Positions 33,546 to 42,162 of a stretch of 64,000 nt of DNA are shown one piece after another. The notes below the pieces were generated by a model that searched no databases, had not been told where the DNA came from, and worked only from the letters and a program-made list of their open reading frames with translations. Source of the stretch: UBA11612 sp964475755 (GTDB lineage: Bacteria > Pseudomonadota > Alphaproteobacteria > Rhodospirillales > Rhodospirillaceae); the NCBI GenBank assembly GCA_964475755.1, contig CAYYXR010000005.1:1-64000 (forward strand), in the 5' to 3' direction. Both the position numbers and the translations under genes were made by a program. The stretch's first letter is position 1, and the number at the start of each line of letters is the position of its first letter.

Positions 33546-35018
33546 ATGCTGAAAAAAGTACTCATCGCAAACCGCGGCGAAATCGCCTGCCGCGTCATCA
33601 AAACGCTTAAGGACATGGGCATCGGCAGCGTTGCCGTGTTCCATCACGAGGACCGCGCCGCACCGCACGTGCAGCTCGCCGACGAAAGTGTGCAGCTGAC
33701 CGGCGACGTGCCCACGGCGGCGTATCTCGATCAGGCGCAGATCATCGCGGCCTGCAAGAGCACCGGTGCGGACGGCATTCATCCCGGTTATGGATTTTTG
33801 TCCGAGAATGCGGGCTTTGCCGAAGCCATCACCAAGGAAGGCATTGCCTTCATCGGTCCTGATCCCGATGCCATGCGTTTGATGGGCGATAAGATTGAAT
33901 CGCGCGAGTTCGCCGCCAAGAACGGCGTACCCATTGCGCCCAGCGCGCGCCAGACCGGATCGCTTGAGGAGTTCATCAAGGAAGCGGAAAAAATTGGCTT
34001 CCCGCTGCTCATTAAGGCGTCTGCCGGCGGCGGCGGTAAGGGCATGAAGATTGTGCGCCAGAAGGGCGAGTTGGAAGAAAGTATCCGTGTCGCGTCCTCC
34101 GAAGCCCAGCGTTATTTCTCCGATGGCCGCGTCTATGCTGAAAAGCTGGTCGAATTGCCGCGCCACATCGAAGTGCAGGTGCTCGGCGACGGCAAAGGCA
34201 ATGTGGTTCACCTGTTTGAACGCGAATGTTCCATTCAGCGCCGCTACCAAAAAGTGGTCGAGGAATCTCCGGCGCCAAACATGCCGCGCGATCTGCGCGA
34301 TCGTATTTGTGCCGCTGCGGTGAAACTGGCCTCGGCCGCCAAGTACAAGAATGCCGGAACGGTGGAGTTCATCCTCGGTGCCGACGGCGAGTTCTATTTC
34401 CTTGAAATGAACACGCGTCTGCAGGTGGAGCACCCGGTCACGGAATTGGTCGTCGGTCTTGATTTGGTCGCCGAGCAGCTCAAGATTGCTTCCGGTCAGG
34501 GCCTGTCCATGAAGCAGTCGGATGTCAAACAAACCGGCCACGCCATCGAAGTACGCATTTGCGCCGAGCGCCCCGAAAAGGATTATCAGCCCGCGACGGG
34601 CCGCGTCGGCGTTTTGCAATTGCCCATGGGACATGATGTGCGTTGGGACGGCGGCATCAAGGAGGGGCAGGCGATCACGCCGGCTTTCGACTCAATGCTG
34701 GCTAAGCTGATCTGTTACGGCGAAACCCGCGCCGATGCCGTGGCCAAGATGGAAGTCGCGCTGCATGACTTGGTGTTGCTCGGCGTGCCGACCAACATCG
34801 ATTTCCTGGGCCGCATCATGCGCCACGACGTTTTCAAGGGCGGTAAGCTGCATACAGGCTTCCTCACCGATCACGCCGAAAGCCTGATGCCGCCGGAACT
34901 GACGGCGGAAGAAGAAACGGCCGTGATCCTCACCGCGCTTCTTGGCGATGCCGACTTCCGTATCTCTGCCTTCGAAGTTCCCGAACCTTATGCGTCCATT
35001 GGCGCTTGGCACAATTGA
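33546..35018 (+). CDS. Biotin carboxylase subunit of acyl-CoA carboxylase
   Basis: 490 residues from ATG 33546; the reading from 33387 overlaps the regulator. KVLIANRGEIACRVIKT at the start, the ATP-grasp glycine loop ASAGGGGKGMK, the FERECSIQRRYQK catalytic segment and EMNTRLQVEHPVTEL are diagnostic. It carboxylates biotin with ATP and bicarbonate. Unlike MccA, GccA or PccA, which run to about 650-670 residues with a carrier domain at the end, this protein stops after the carboxylase domain and a short tail; the biotin carrier is the next gene. With the carboxyltransferase at 35557 it forms a three-gene acyl-CoA carboxylase. Confidence 0.92.
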   Translation: MLKKVLIANRGEIACRVIKTLKDMGIGSVAVFHHEDRAAPHVQLADESVQLTGDVPTAAYLDQAQIIAACKSTGADGIHPGYGFLSENAGFAEAITKEGIAFIGPDPDAMRLMGDKIESREFAAKNGVPIAPSARQTGSLEEFIKEAEKIGFPLLIKASAGGGGKGMKIVRQKGELEESIRVASSEAQRYFSDGRVYAEKLVELPRHIEVQVLGDGKGNVVHLFERECSIQRRYQKVVEESPAPNMPRDLRDRICAAAVKLASAAKYKNAGTVEFILGADGEFYFLEMNTRLQVEHPVTELVVGLDLVAEQLKIASGQGLSMKQSDVKQTGHAIEVRICAERPEKDYQPATGRVGVLQLPMGHDVRWDGGIKEGQAITPAFDSMLAKLICYGETRADAVAKMEVALHDLVLLGVPTNIDFLGRIMRHDVFKGGKLHTGFLTDHAESLMPPELTAEEETAVILTALLGDADFRISAFEVPEPYASIGAWHN

Positions 35019-35026
35019 GCTGAACC

Positions 35027-35533
35027 ATGCCTTACAAAATCAACATCGACGACCGCACCATCGAAGCCGACATCGTCAAGCGCAAACCGCTTTTGCGTGT
35101 GCTGATCGGCGAGCGTCAACACACCGTCACCGAGGCACGTTGCCCCGGCTCGGGTGATTTCGAAATCACCATCGACGGCAAGATCTATAGCGGCTGGCGT
35201 TATGCGTCTTCCGAAGACGTTTATATGCGCATCAATGGCCGCACGTTCATCATCAGCGCCCCGCGTGGTCCCGGCGAATTGGCTGACGACGGCAGCGCGA
35301 AGAATGAAGTGCGCGCGGACATGCCCGGCACCGTGGTGAGCGTTGAATGCAAGGATGGCGACGAAGTCAAATCCGGTCAGCAGCTCATGACCATCGAAAG
35401 TATGAAGCTGCAAGTCGGTCTCGTCGCGCCGCGCGACGGCGTGATCGAGAAAGTGCACTTCGCGGCCAACACGCCGTTCGACGGTGGCGCCACACTCATT
35501 TCCCTCGTGCCGCTCGAAGACGGCGAAGAATAA
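35027..35533 (+). CDS. Biotin carboxyl carrier protein, separate gene
   Basis: 168 residues, eight bases after the biotin carboxylase stop. The C-terminal biotinyl domain (about 93-162) has Lys127 in the biotin site IESMKLQV, a variant of the usual AMKM with Ser before Met and Leu after Lys. The N-terminal 90 residues (INIDDRTIEADIVKR, YSGWRYASSEDVYMRINGR) resemble the linking BT domain of carboxylase alpha subunits, so BC + BT-BCCP together equal a split alpha subunit. Biotin would be attached by BirA encoded elsewhere. Confidence 0.9.
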   Translation: MPYKINIDDRTIEADIVKRKPLLRVLIGERQHTVTEARCPGSGDFEITIDGKIYSGWRYASSEDVYMRINGRTFIISAPRGPGELADDGSAKNEVRADMPGTVVSVECKDGDEVKSGQQLMTIESMKLQVGLVAPRDGVIEKVHFAANTPFDGGATLISLVPLEDGEE

Positions 35534-35556
35534 GAACTCTATAAGGACAGCACGCC

Positions 35557-37164
35557 ATGCCCGTGTTCAAATCACAGATCAACACCGCCTCCGAGGAATT
35601 CCGCAAGCGCTATGCCCACAACAAGGGCCTTGCGAATGAACTCAGACAAAAACAGCACGAAGCGCGCTATGTGCGCCCGCAGCGCGACCTCGATCGTCTG
35701 GCCAAGCACGGCAAGATGACGCCGCGCGAGCGTCTGGCCAAACTTCTCGATCCCGGCACGCCGTTCCTCGAGTTTTCCTCGCTTGCTGCGAACCTTGCCT
35801 TCGACGGTGAATCTCCCGGCGCCAGCAACATCACCGGCATCGGCATTGTCTCGGGCCGTGAAGTCGTTATTCACGCCGACGATTCCACGGTGAAGGGCGG
35901 CGCGTGGTATCCGCACACCGTCAAAAAGATCATCCGCTGTCTGGATGTGGCTCTGGAGAACAACCTGCCGGTCGTTCACTTGTGCGACTCAGCGGGTGGT
36001 CAGCTCATGCACCAGGCTGATGTGTTCCCGGACAAATACCTCGCGGGCCGCATCTTCCGTAACCAGTCCATCATGAGTAAGCGCAACATCAAGCAGCTTG
36101 CCATCGTTCTGGGTCACTGCACGGCGGGCGGCGCGTATATTCCCGGCCTCAGCGATTACTCGGTGATCGTGCGCGGTACCGGCGGTGTGTTCCTCGGCGG
36201 ACCGCCGCTCGTGAAGGCGGCGACAGGTCAGGTCATGACCGCCGACGAAATCGGCGGTTGTGATCTGCACACTCAGCAATCGGGCACCGTGGATTATCCG
36301 GCTAATACCGAAGACGAAGCCATCGCTATTGGCCGCGATATCGTTGCGCAGTGGGACCGTCCCACCAAAACCCGCATCGAAATGGCGCAGCCGGAAGACC
36401 CGCTTTACGATCCCGATGAGCTTTACGGCATCATCCCCGACGACATTAAGAAGGGCTTCGACATGCGCGAAGTTATTGCGCGCATCGTAGACGGCAGCCG
36501 CTTCCATGAATACAAACCGGCTTATGGGCCGACCCTCGTGTGCGGCTTCGCCTACATCTGGGGCCATAAGGTGGGCATCCTCGCCAACAACGGTATTCTG
36601 TTTAACGACAGCTCCAAAAAAGGCGGGCACTTCATGGAGCTGTGCAACCAGAACAACACGCCCATCTTGTTCCTGCAGAACATCACCGGCTACATGATCG
36701 GTCGCGACTACGAAATCGCGGGCATCACCAAGGACGGTGCGAAGATGATCATGACCCAGGCCACGTCTCATGTGCCCAAGTTCACGGTCATGTGCCACGC
36801 CTCGTTCGGCGCGGGGAACTACGGCATGTGCGGGCGCGCCTTCGACGGCCGTTTCCTGTTCACTTGGCCCAATCACCAGATCGGCGTTATGGGCGGCGAA
36901 CAGGCCGCAAACACGCTGGTGGACGTGAAACGCGCTCAGCTTGAGCGTCAAGGCAAAGAAGTGGATCAGAAGATCCTGGACGCGGTCCGCGACGAAACTC
37001 TGGAAGCCTACGGTGCCCAGATTTCAGCGTATTATTCCACGTCTGAATTGTGGGACGATGGTATCCTCGATCCGACCGACACGCGCAACGCACTGGGCAT
37101 CGCCATTTCCGCGTCGCTCAACTCGCCGTTCGGCGAGCCCGGCAACGGCGTGCTGCGCTTCTAA
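35557..37164 (+). CDS. Acyl-CoA carboxylase carboxyltransferase (MCC/GCC beta-like)
   Basis: 535 residues, typical of methylcrotonyl- and geranyl-CoA carboxylase beta subunits. The N-half crotonase-type domain has MTPRERLAKLLDPGTPFLEFS, the oxyanion segment HCTAGGAYIPGLSDY and GGVFLGGPPLVKAATG; the C-half has NITGYMIGRDYEIAGITKDGAK, quoted here in parts, and SFGAGNYGMCGRAF. It transfers CO2 from carboxybiotin to a 3-methylcrotonyl-type CoA. The beta subunit is the reason to prefer an MCC/GCC rather than propionyl-CoA function. Which substrate depends on residues I cannot resolve by eye; leucine or acyclic terpene degradation are the two candidates. Confidence 0.88.
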   Translation: MPVFKSQINTASEEFRKRYAHNKGLANELRQKQHEARYVRPQRDLDRLAKHGKMTPRERLAKLLDPGTPFLEFSSLAANLAFDGESPGASNITGIGIVSGREVVIHADDSTVKGGAWYPHTVKKIIRCLDVALENNLPVVHLCDSAGGQLMHQADVFPDKYLAGRIFRNQSIMSKRNIKQLAIVLGHCTAGGAYIPGLSDYSVIVRGTGGVFLGGPPLVKAATGQVMTADEIGGCDLHTQQSGTVDYPANTEDEAIAIGRDIVAQWDRPTKTRIEMAQPEDPLYDPDELYGIIPDDIKKGFDMREVIARIVDGSRFHEYKPAYGPTLVCGFAYIWGHKVGILANNGILFNDSSKKGGHFMELCNQNNTPILFLQNITGYMIGRDYEIAGITKDGAKMIMTQATSHVPKFTVMCHASFGAGNYGMCGRAFDGRFLFTWPNHQIGVMGGEQAANTLVDVKRAQLERQGKEVDQKILDAVRDETLEAYGAQISAYYSTSELWDDGILDPTDTRNALGIAISASLNSPFGEPGNGVLRF

Positions 37165-37173
37165 TATCCGGCA

Positions 37174-37201
37174 GTGCCGGCGGGTTTCATCCCGTCGGCA
37201 C
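37174..37201 (+). repeat. Strong intercistronic hairpin after the carboxyltransferase gene
   Basis: GTGCCGGCGGG (37174-37184), loop TTTCAT, then CCCGTCGGCAC (37191-37201): an 11-base stem with one G-T pair. There is no T tract after it and the next gene on the same strand starts 37 bases on, so an attenuator or mRNA-stabilising/processing hairpin is more likely than a terminator. Confidence 0.55.
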
Positions 37202-37238
37202 AAGGCCAACGAAACACTTCAAGGCAGGGACCGTAATT

Positions 37239-38252
37239 ATGTCCAAAGACTTCACCCTCGAACACAAGGACGAGCATCCGCATACCCCGGACCCGTCCAT
37301 CATCAATTTCAACGAGAGCGTTTACGTCAACGGCTTCGATCCCAAGCTGGAGATGGGCGGCTGGATGCGCCTCGGCAACCGCGCCAACGAGGGTCACGCC
37401 GAAATGCAGGTGTGCATGTACCTGCCGGGCAATCGTGTGGCGTGTATGTTCCAACGTCCGCCGATCACCTCCAACGAGAAGTTCAGCGCCGGCGGTCTGT
37501 CCTATGAAGTCGTCGATCCGTTCAAAGCGGTGAAGATGGAATATGACGGCGAGTTGATGGTCCTCGAAGATCCCGGCTTGCTGCGCGATGCCAAGAAGCT
37601 GTTTGAAACCGCGCCGCGCGCCAAAGGTTTCGTTAGCCTGTCGCAAACGGCGGTGTCGCCGATTCACGGCGGCAGCCCGACCCGCGACGACGTTGAGCCG
37701 TATTATGGCCGCGACTTCTCGCTCAATCACTTCAATCAGCACATGAACGTGACCGGCAAGATTCAGGTCGGCGATGAGACCTTTGAGATCGACGGATACG
37801 GCTGGCGCGATCACTCCTGGGGACCGCGCTACTGGCAGAACATCAATTTCCACCGTCTGTATCTTGCCAACTTCGACAACGGCAATGCGTTCCAATTGCT
37901 GCGCATCAACAAGGACCCGGTGAAGCCCATGCGCCGCCGTGGGGTCGTGCTGATCGACGGCGACTACGACGAAGTCACAGACTTCGAAGCTGTCACCGAA
38001 TGGAATGACGAAAAGGACCCCAAGAGCTACACCTTGGTGGTGCGCACCGAGTCCGGCCGCAGCGCGGTTATCAAAGGCGAGGTGATCACCGTTGCGCCCT
38101 TGCGCAATCGCCGCAAGGTGGACGACAAGTGGGTGAAGTCCCGCATTTGCGAAGCCATCACCAAGTTCACTTGGGACGGCGCCGTGGGATACGGCATGAC
38201 CGAGTATATCGAGCGGTTCGACGACGATCATCTCGCCGGCTACCCGCTTTAA
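37239..38252 (+). CDS. Lipocalin-like protein (AttH/CrtC-like), unknown role
   Basis: 337 residues from ATG 37239 with GGCAGGGA six bases upstream; the reading from 37050 overlaps the carboxyltransferase. It begins with acidic HPHTPDPSIINFNESVYVNG and contains GYGWRDHSWGPRYWQ, a pattern recalling the double-lipocalin AttH, CrtC and Svf1 group in which a similar RDHSWG element lines the pocket. No signal peptide. Proteins of this kind often sit beside phosphotransferase and DUF6285 genes in lipid and steroid catabolic clusters, as here. It may bind or hydrate a hydrophobic isoprenoid; function is unproven. Confidence 0.7.
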   Translation: MSKDFTLEHKDEHPHTPDPSIINFNESVYVNGFDPKLEMGGWMRLGNRANEGHAEMQVCMYLPGNRVACMFQRPPITSNEKFSAGGLSYEVVDPFKAVKMEYDGELMVLEDPGLLRDAKKLFETAPRAKGFVSLSQTAVSPIHGGSPTRDDVEPYYGRDFSLNHFNQHMNVTGKIQVGDETFEIDGYGWRDHSWGPRYWQNINFHRLYLANFDNGNAFQLLRINKDPVKPMRRRGVVLIDGDYDEVTDFEAVTEWNDEKDPKSYTLVVRTESGRSAVIKGEVITVAPLRNRRKVDDKWVKSRICEAITKFTWDGAVGYGMTEYIERFDDDHLAGYPL

Positions 38253-38272
38253 TCACGTGAGGTCGCGCAGGC

Positions 38273-39289
38273 ATGGCGCAAGCCGATACCAAAGCTGCCG
38301 CGGGCGATGAATTCGACGATATCCGAAGGGCCGTGATCCGGCGCTTCGGATCATCGGCGAAAATCGACAATATTTCTGTCGCGACCCTCGGCGGCTCCAG
38401 CCGCACGGTCATTTTCGATCTGATCGAAAGCGGAAAGACCCGCCGTCTCGTTTCCCGGCAGGAAACATACACCGGAGAAGAGGATATGTTCCTCTCCACC
38501 TCCGGTCAGTTCCGCATCATGGAAGTGGTGTTCAAGCACGGCTTTCCGGTTCCCGAACCGGTGTTTGAATATGACCCGGCCGACGAAGCGGGGCACGGCT
38601 TTGTCTCCGGATTTGTTTCTGGCGAAACGATGCCGAAAAAAATCATCAATGCCCCGAACTTTGCGGATTTGCGCACGCGTCTGGCGGCGCGCTGCGGTGA
38701 GCTTCTTGCGCAATTGCATACTATCGATCCGGGCGAGTTCGGCTTCTTGTCCGAGCGGCCCGACAGCGTCGATATGGTCGATGCATTCCGCGACCGTTAC
38801 GATTTTTATGCCGAGGCGCACCCGGCGCTTGAGCTGGGCTTCCGTTGGCTGGAACGCAATCGCATTTCCGTTCCCAAGAAAACGTTCCTGCATGGCGATT
38901 TTCGCTGCGGCAACATCATGGTCGCGCCGGACGACATTCATGCGGTGCTCGATTGGGAGTGTTCGCATCTCGGTGCGCCCATGGAAGACCTCGGCTGGCT
39001 CTGCACGCGCTCATGGCGTTTCGACCGGCCCGACCTGCCGGTCGGTGGTTTCGGCGAGCGCAAGGATTTGTACCAAGCATATGAAGCGGCGGGCGGGGGC
39101 AGGGTCGATCCAGATGAAGTCAGGTTCTGGGAAATTTTCGGCCTCGTGCGCTGGGCCATCTACAACATTATGCAGGCCTATGGTCACGTTACCGGCTTCC
39201 GCCGGTCGATGGCTTTTGCCGCCTGCGGGCGCAATACGTCATTGGTGGAATACGATCTGCTGATGACCCTGGCCGGTCATTACAAGTAG
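38273..39289 (+). CDS. Phosphotransferase family protein (APH-like)
   Basis: 338 residues, kinase-like fold. The catalytic loop is FLHGDFRCGNIM (HGD-x4-N) and the metal site is VLDWECSHLGAPMEDLGWL (the Asp of the DFG equivalent). The N-lobe contains SSRTVIFDL for nucleotide binding. This subgroup is linked to acyl-CoA dehydrogenases (ACAD10-like N-terminal fusions in animals) and may phosphorylate 4-hydroxyacyl-CoAs or similar. It is the second of a three-gene set with the lipocalin-like protein and DUF6285, spaced by 12-20 bases. Confidence 0.86.
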   Translation: MAQADTKAAAGDEFDDIRRAVIRRFGSSAKIDNISVATLGGSSRTVIFDLIESGKTRRLVSRQETYTGEEDMFLSTSGQFRIMEVVFKHGFPVPEPVFEYDPADEAGHGFVSGFVSGETMPKKIINAPNFADLRTRLAARCGELLAQLHTIDPGEFGFLSERPDSVDMVDAFRDRYDFYAEAHPALELGFRWLERNRISVPKKTFLHGDFRCGNIMVAPDDIHAVLDWECSHLGAPMEDLGWLCTRSWRFDRPDLPVGGFGERKDLYQAYEAAGGGRVDPDEVRFWEIFGLVRWAIYNIMQAYGHVTGFRRSMAFAACGRNTSLVEYDLLMTLAGHYK

Positions 39290-39301
39290 GGAGAAGGGAT
39301 C

Positions 39302-39676
39302 ATGAGCCAATATCTTCCCGACGTCCCCGAGCTTTTGAAAACGGTGCAAGGCTACATCCGCGAGCTCGCGGCGAAGTCCAAGGGCGGCGACAAATACGAT
39401 GCGCTCGTTGCGGCCTATCTGCTCGGCATCTGTGAGCGTGAGCTCAAGAATGGCCCAACGATTGACGCAAAGGAAAAGGAACAACTCGCTAAGTTCCTAA
39501 AGTCGGAATCTTCGCTCGAGGACTTGCACAAGGCAATATGTGCGGGAATCCGCAATGGCGACTTGGATGGGCAGTGGGACGAGTTGCTCGACATGCTGCT
39601 TACGCAAACTGTCGCAAATGTTTCGGTTGTGCGCCCCGATCACTTGGATGATATGCATCAGCCGGGTAAGCAATAA
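39302..39676 (+). CDS. DUF6285-type small protein
   Basis: 124 residues, mostly helical: YLPDVPELLKTVQGYIREL then YLLGICERELKNG, ending in a LDDMHQPGKQ tail. I recognise it as the small protein family that nearly always follows an APH-like phosphotransferase gene (DUF6285). It starts 12 bases after that gene with GGGAGAAGGG upstream. No catalytic motif, no signal peptide. A structural partner or adaptor of the phosphotransferase is the natural guess. Confidence 0.75.
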   Translation: MSQYLPDVPELLKTVQGYIRELAAKSKGGDKYDALVAAYLLGICERELKNGPTIDAKEKEQLAKFLKSESSLEDLHKAICAGIRNGDLDGQWDELLDMLLTQTVANVSVVRPDHLDDMHQPGKQ

Positions 39677-39702
39677 GTACGTTCGAGAGCCGGGAGAGGT
39701 TT

Positions 39703-40476
39703 ATGGCCGCCAAAAAAGTTGAATACCAAGTCAAGGACGGCCTAGCCCGCATCATTTTCGTCAATGAGGCCGGCGGTAACGCGCTCGACCTGCAGGCGTG
39801 CAACGAATTTGCTGAAGCCGCCGCGCAAACACGCAAGGATTCATCTATTAAGGCCGTATTGCTGGAAGCGCGCGGCAAATCCTTTTCCGTGGGAGGCGAC
39901 ATCAGGGGCTTTGTCGCCAATAAGGACAATATCCATCAGCACGTCATTGATATGACCAAAGGCTTTCACGGCGGCATATCAGATTTGCGCAACGGCACCG
40001 CGCCGCTGATCATTGCCGTGAACGGCGTTGCCGCCGGCGGCGGGTTCAGCTTGGTGTGCAGCGCCGATATGGCGATTGCCAAACGCTCGGCCAAGTTCGT
40101 GGCGGCCTACAGCCGGTCGGGCCTGTCTCCGGACGGCGGTGGGACATGGTTTTTGCCGCGCATTGTCGGCATCCAAAAAGCGTTTGATATCTTCGCCACC
40201 AATCCCACACTGTCCGCCGAACAGGCGCGCGATCTAGGAATTATCTCGCGTGTGGTCGAAGACGATGACTTCGAGGCAGAAGTTGATAAACTCGCCCGGA
40301 TGATTGTCGAGTCACCCCCCGGCGCCCTGGCGGCGCTGAAAAAACTTCTCAACGCCAGCACCTCGGCGACGCTCCAGGAGCAATTTGACGCGGAGGCGAA
40401 TTCCATCGCCTCATTGGCCGCGTCTCCGTCCACCATGGAGCGCCTGATGGCCTTCCTGGGTAAATCGGAAAAGTGA
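39703..40476 (+). CDS. Enoyl-CoA hydratase/isomerase family protein (second copy)
   Basis: 257 residues of crotonase fold. Oxyanion segments are FSVGGDIRGF and GVAAGGGFSLV, with GGG-F at the first Glu position and YSRSGLSPDGGGTWFLPR at the second, so both classical catalytic glutamates appear to be absent (the second position holds Ser or Asp). This pattern (SPDGG) is typical of isomerase or ring-cleaving crotonases such as PaaG, which uses an Asp in this loop. It starts 26 bases after DUF6285 and its stop overlaps the next GTG. Confidence 0.84.
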   Translation: MAAKKVEYQVKDGLARIIFVNEAGGNALDLQACNEFAEAAAQTRKDSSIKAVLLEARGKSFSVGGDIRGFVANKDNIHQHVIDMTKGFHGGISDLRNGTAPLIIAVNGVAAGGGFSLVCSADMAIAKRSAKFVAAYSRSGLSPDGGGTWFLPRIVGIQKAFDIFATNPTLSAEQARDLGIISRVVEDDDFEAEVDKLARMIVESPPGALAALKKLLNASTSATLQEQFDAEANSIASLAASPSTMERLMAFLGKSEK

Positions 40477-42128
40477 GTGATCCGAGACAAATATTCTCTA
40501 CCGCTGTCGCGCATCACCGCGAGGGCCGCCTGGACGAGGCGGCCAAGCTGTACGAACAGGTTCTAAAGAAGGTCCCCAATCAAGTTGACTGCCTGCACCT
40601 GCTGGGCGTTCTCTCCACACAGCGCAGCGACTTCAAAGCGGCGATCGAACTCATCAGCCGCGCCATTGAGCAGAAAAAATCCGCGCCGGTTGCCGAGTTT
40701 CACAACAATATTGGCGCGGCGTACAAAGGGCTGGGTGATCTTGAAAGCGCTGGAAAACACTTTGCCACAGCCGCGCGTTTGAAACCCACATATGCCGAAG
40801 CTTTCAACAATCTTGGCTCGGTTCAGGAACGCACCGGTGTGCTCGATGATGCCGAAGCCAATTTTAACAAAGCGCTAGCCCTAAAGCCCGACTACGCCAA
40901 AGCCCATTGCGGGCTCGGAAATATCGCTCTCTCGCGCGGCAGCATTACCGATGCCATTACGCACTTTGAGAAAGCCATAGAAATAGAGCCCAACTTTTTG
41001 GAGGCACACGGAAACTTGGGCCGTGCGCTCACCGATCTTGGGCGGCTTGACGAGGCCGAAGACCGGTTCCGATATATCCTGTCGCTCGACCCCGACAATG
41101 CGGCTGCACACTACGGACTTGGCGTGGCCGAAGAAGAGAAGGGCGATCCCGAGGGCGCGCTGACCGCGTATCAAAAGGCCATTAGCCTCGCGCCAGACGA
41201 GCCCGACTTTCACTGGAACGCCGGTCTCGTGCATCTTCTGAAGGGGAGCTATGAGGCCGGTTGGCAGGAATACGAATGGCGATTGAAGAGGGCGATCAAA
41301 TTGACACGTAACGTAGATCTACCCCGCTGGGACGGCGGGGATATTTCCGGAAAGACAATTCTCATCCAGACCGAACAGGGTTACGGCGATACCTTCCAAT
41401 TCATCCGCTATGCGCAGCTTCTCAAGGACAAGGGCGCGCGCATAATCGTGGAGTGTCAGCCCAAGACCGAAGAACTGATTGCGCGCGCATCCGGTGTGGA
41501 CGAGGTTATCTCGCGGGAGAGCGACGTGCCGAAATGCGACCTGCGCATTGAATTGCTCAGCCTGCCCAAAATATTCGGAACGACGGTCGATCAAATTCCG
41601 GCGACGCTGCCGTATATCAAACCGCCACGGCCATTAAAGGAAACCTGGGCGGAACGCTTCGTGCTCGCGAAGGGAAAGAAGGTGGGCGTCGTTTGGCGGG
41701 GCAATCCGCTCAACACCATCAATCCGAAAAAATCCGTGCCCATCGGTGAAATGGCTTACATCTGCGCGGTCAAAGGCGTGCATTGCTTTGCCATTCAATT
41801 GGACGCCTCAGCCGAGGAAATCGCTGCGCTTAACGCACGGGCGCATGTGGGCGCTCTGGGCGAAGATATCTTCGATTGGAGCGACACCGCCTCGCTGATC
41901 GACGCGATGGACCTCATTATCTCGGTGGATACAGGTGTGGCTCATCTCGCAGGTGCACTCGGCAAGCCGACGTGGGTTATGCTGGCCGATGTGCCCGATT
42001 GGCGCTGGATGTTGGATCGGGAAGACAGTCCGTGGTATCCAGGGATGCGGCTGTTCCGTCAAGCAGCCGCCGGGGATTGGCGCGGCGTCACCGAGCGCGT
42101 CCGAAAGGAGCTCGCCGCTGAGTCATAA
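40473..42128 (+). CDS. TPR-repeat glycosyltransferase-like protein
   Basis: 551 residues from GTG 40473, which overlaps the previous TGA. Residues about 1-270 are seven or eight tetratricopeptide repeats (EGRLDEAAKLYEQVLKKVPN and similar 34-residue units). Residues about 290-550 resemble heptosyltransferase-like GT-B proteins (GT9 type): ILIQTEQGYGDTFQFIRYA, KVGVVWRGNP and VDTGVAHLAGALGKPTWVML. The layout matches TPR-fused transferases proposed to modify flagellin or other proteins. Transcribed with the hydratase and the glycosyltransferase downstream. Confidence 0.83.
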   Translation: MSDPRQIFSTAVAHHREGRLDEAAKLYEQVLKKVPNQVDCLHLLGVLSTQRSDFKAAIELISRAIEQKKSAPVAEFHNNIGAAYKGLGDLESAGKHFATAARLKPTYAEAFNNLGSVQERTGVLDDAEANFNKALALKPDYAKAHCGLGNIALSRGSITDAITHFEKAIEIEPNFLEAHGNLGRALTDLGRLDEAEDRFRYILSLDPDNAAAHYGLGVAEEEKGDPEGALTAYQKAISLAPDEPDFHWNAGLVHLLKGSYEAGWQEYEWRLKRAIKLTRNVDLPRWDGGDISGKTILIQTEQGYGDTFQFIRYAQLLKDKGARIIVECQPKTEELIARASGVDEVISRESDVPKCDLRIELLSLPKIFGTTVDQIPATLPYIKPPRPLKETWAERFVLAKGKKVGVVWRGNPLNTINPKKSVPIGEMAYICAVKGVHCFAIQLDASAEEIAALNARAHVGALGEDIFDWSDTASLIDAMDLIISVDTGVAHLAGALGKPTWVMLADVPDWRWMLDREDSPWYPGMRLFRQAAAGDWRGVTERVRKELAAES

Positions 42129-42162
42129 TTGACGGGAGGAAAAACTGGGGGGAGATCCCCTG

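Noticed and set aside
35557..37164. Calling the carboxyltransferase specifically MccB or AtuC
   Set aside because: The substrate-deciding residues cannot be identified by eye and both pathways fit the neighbourhood.
37050..37238. 63-residue extension of the lipocalin-like protein
   Set aside because: Overlaps the carboxyltransferase gene and the hairpin; ATG 37239 has the ribosome site.
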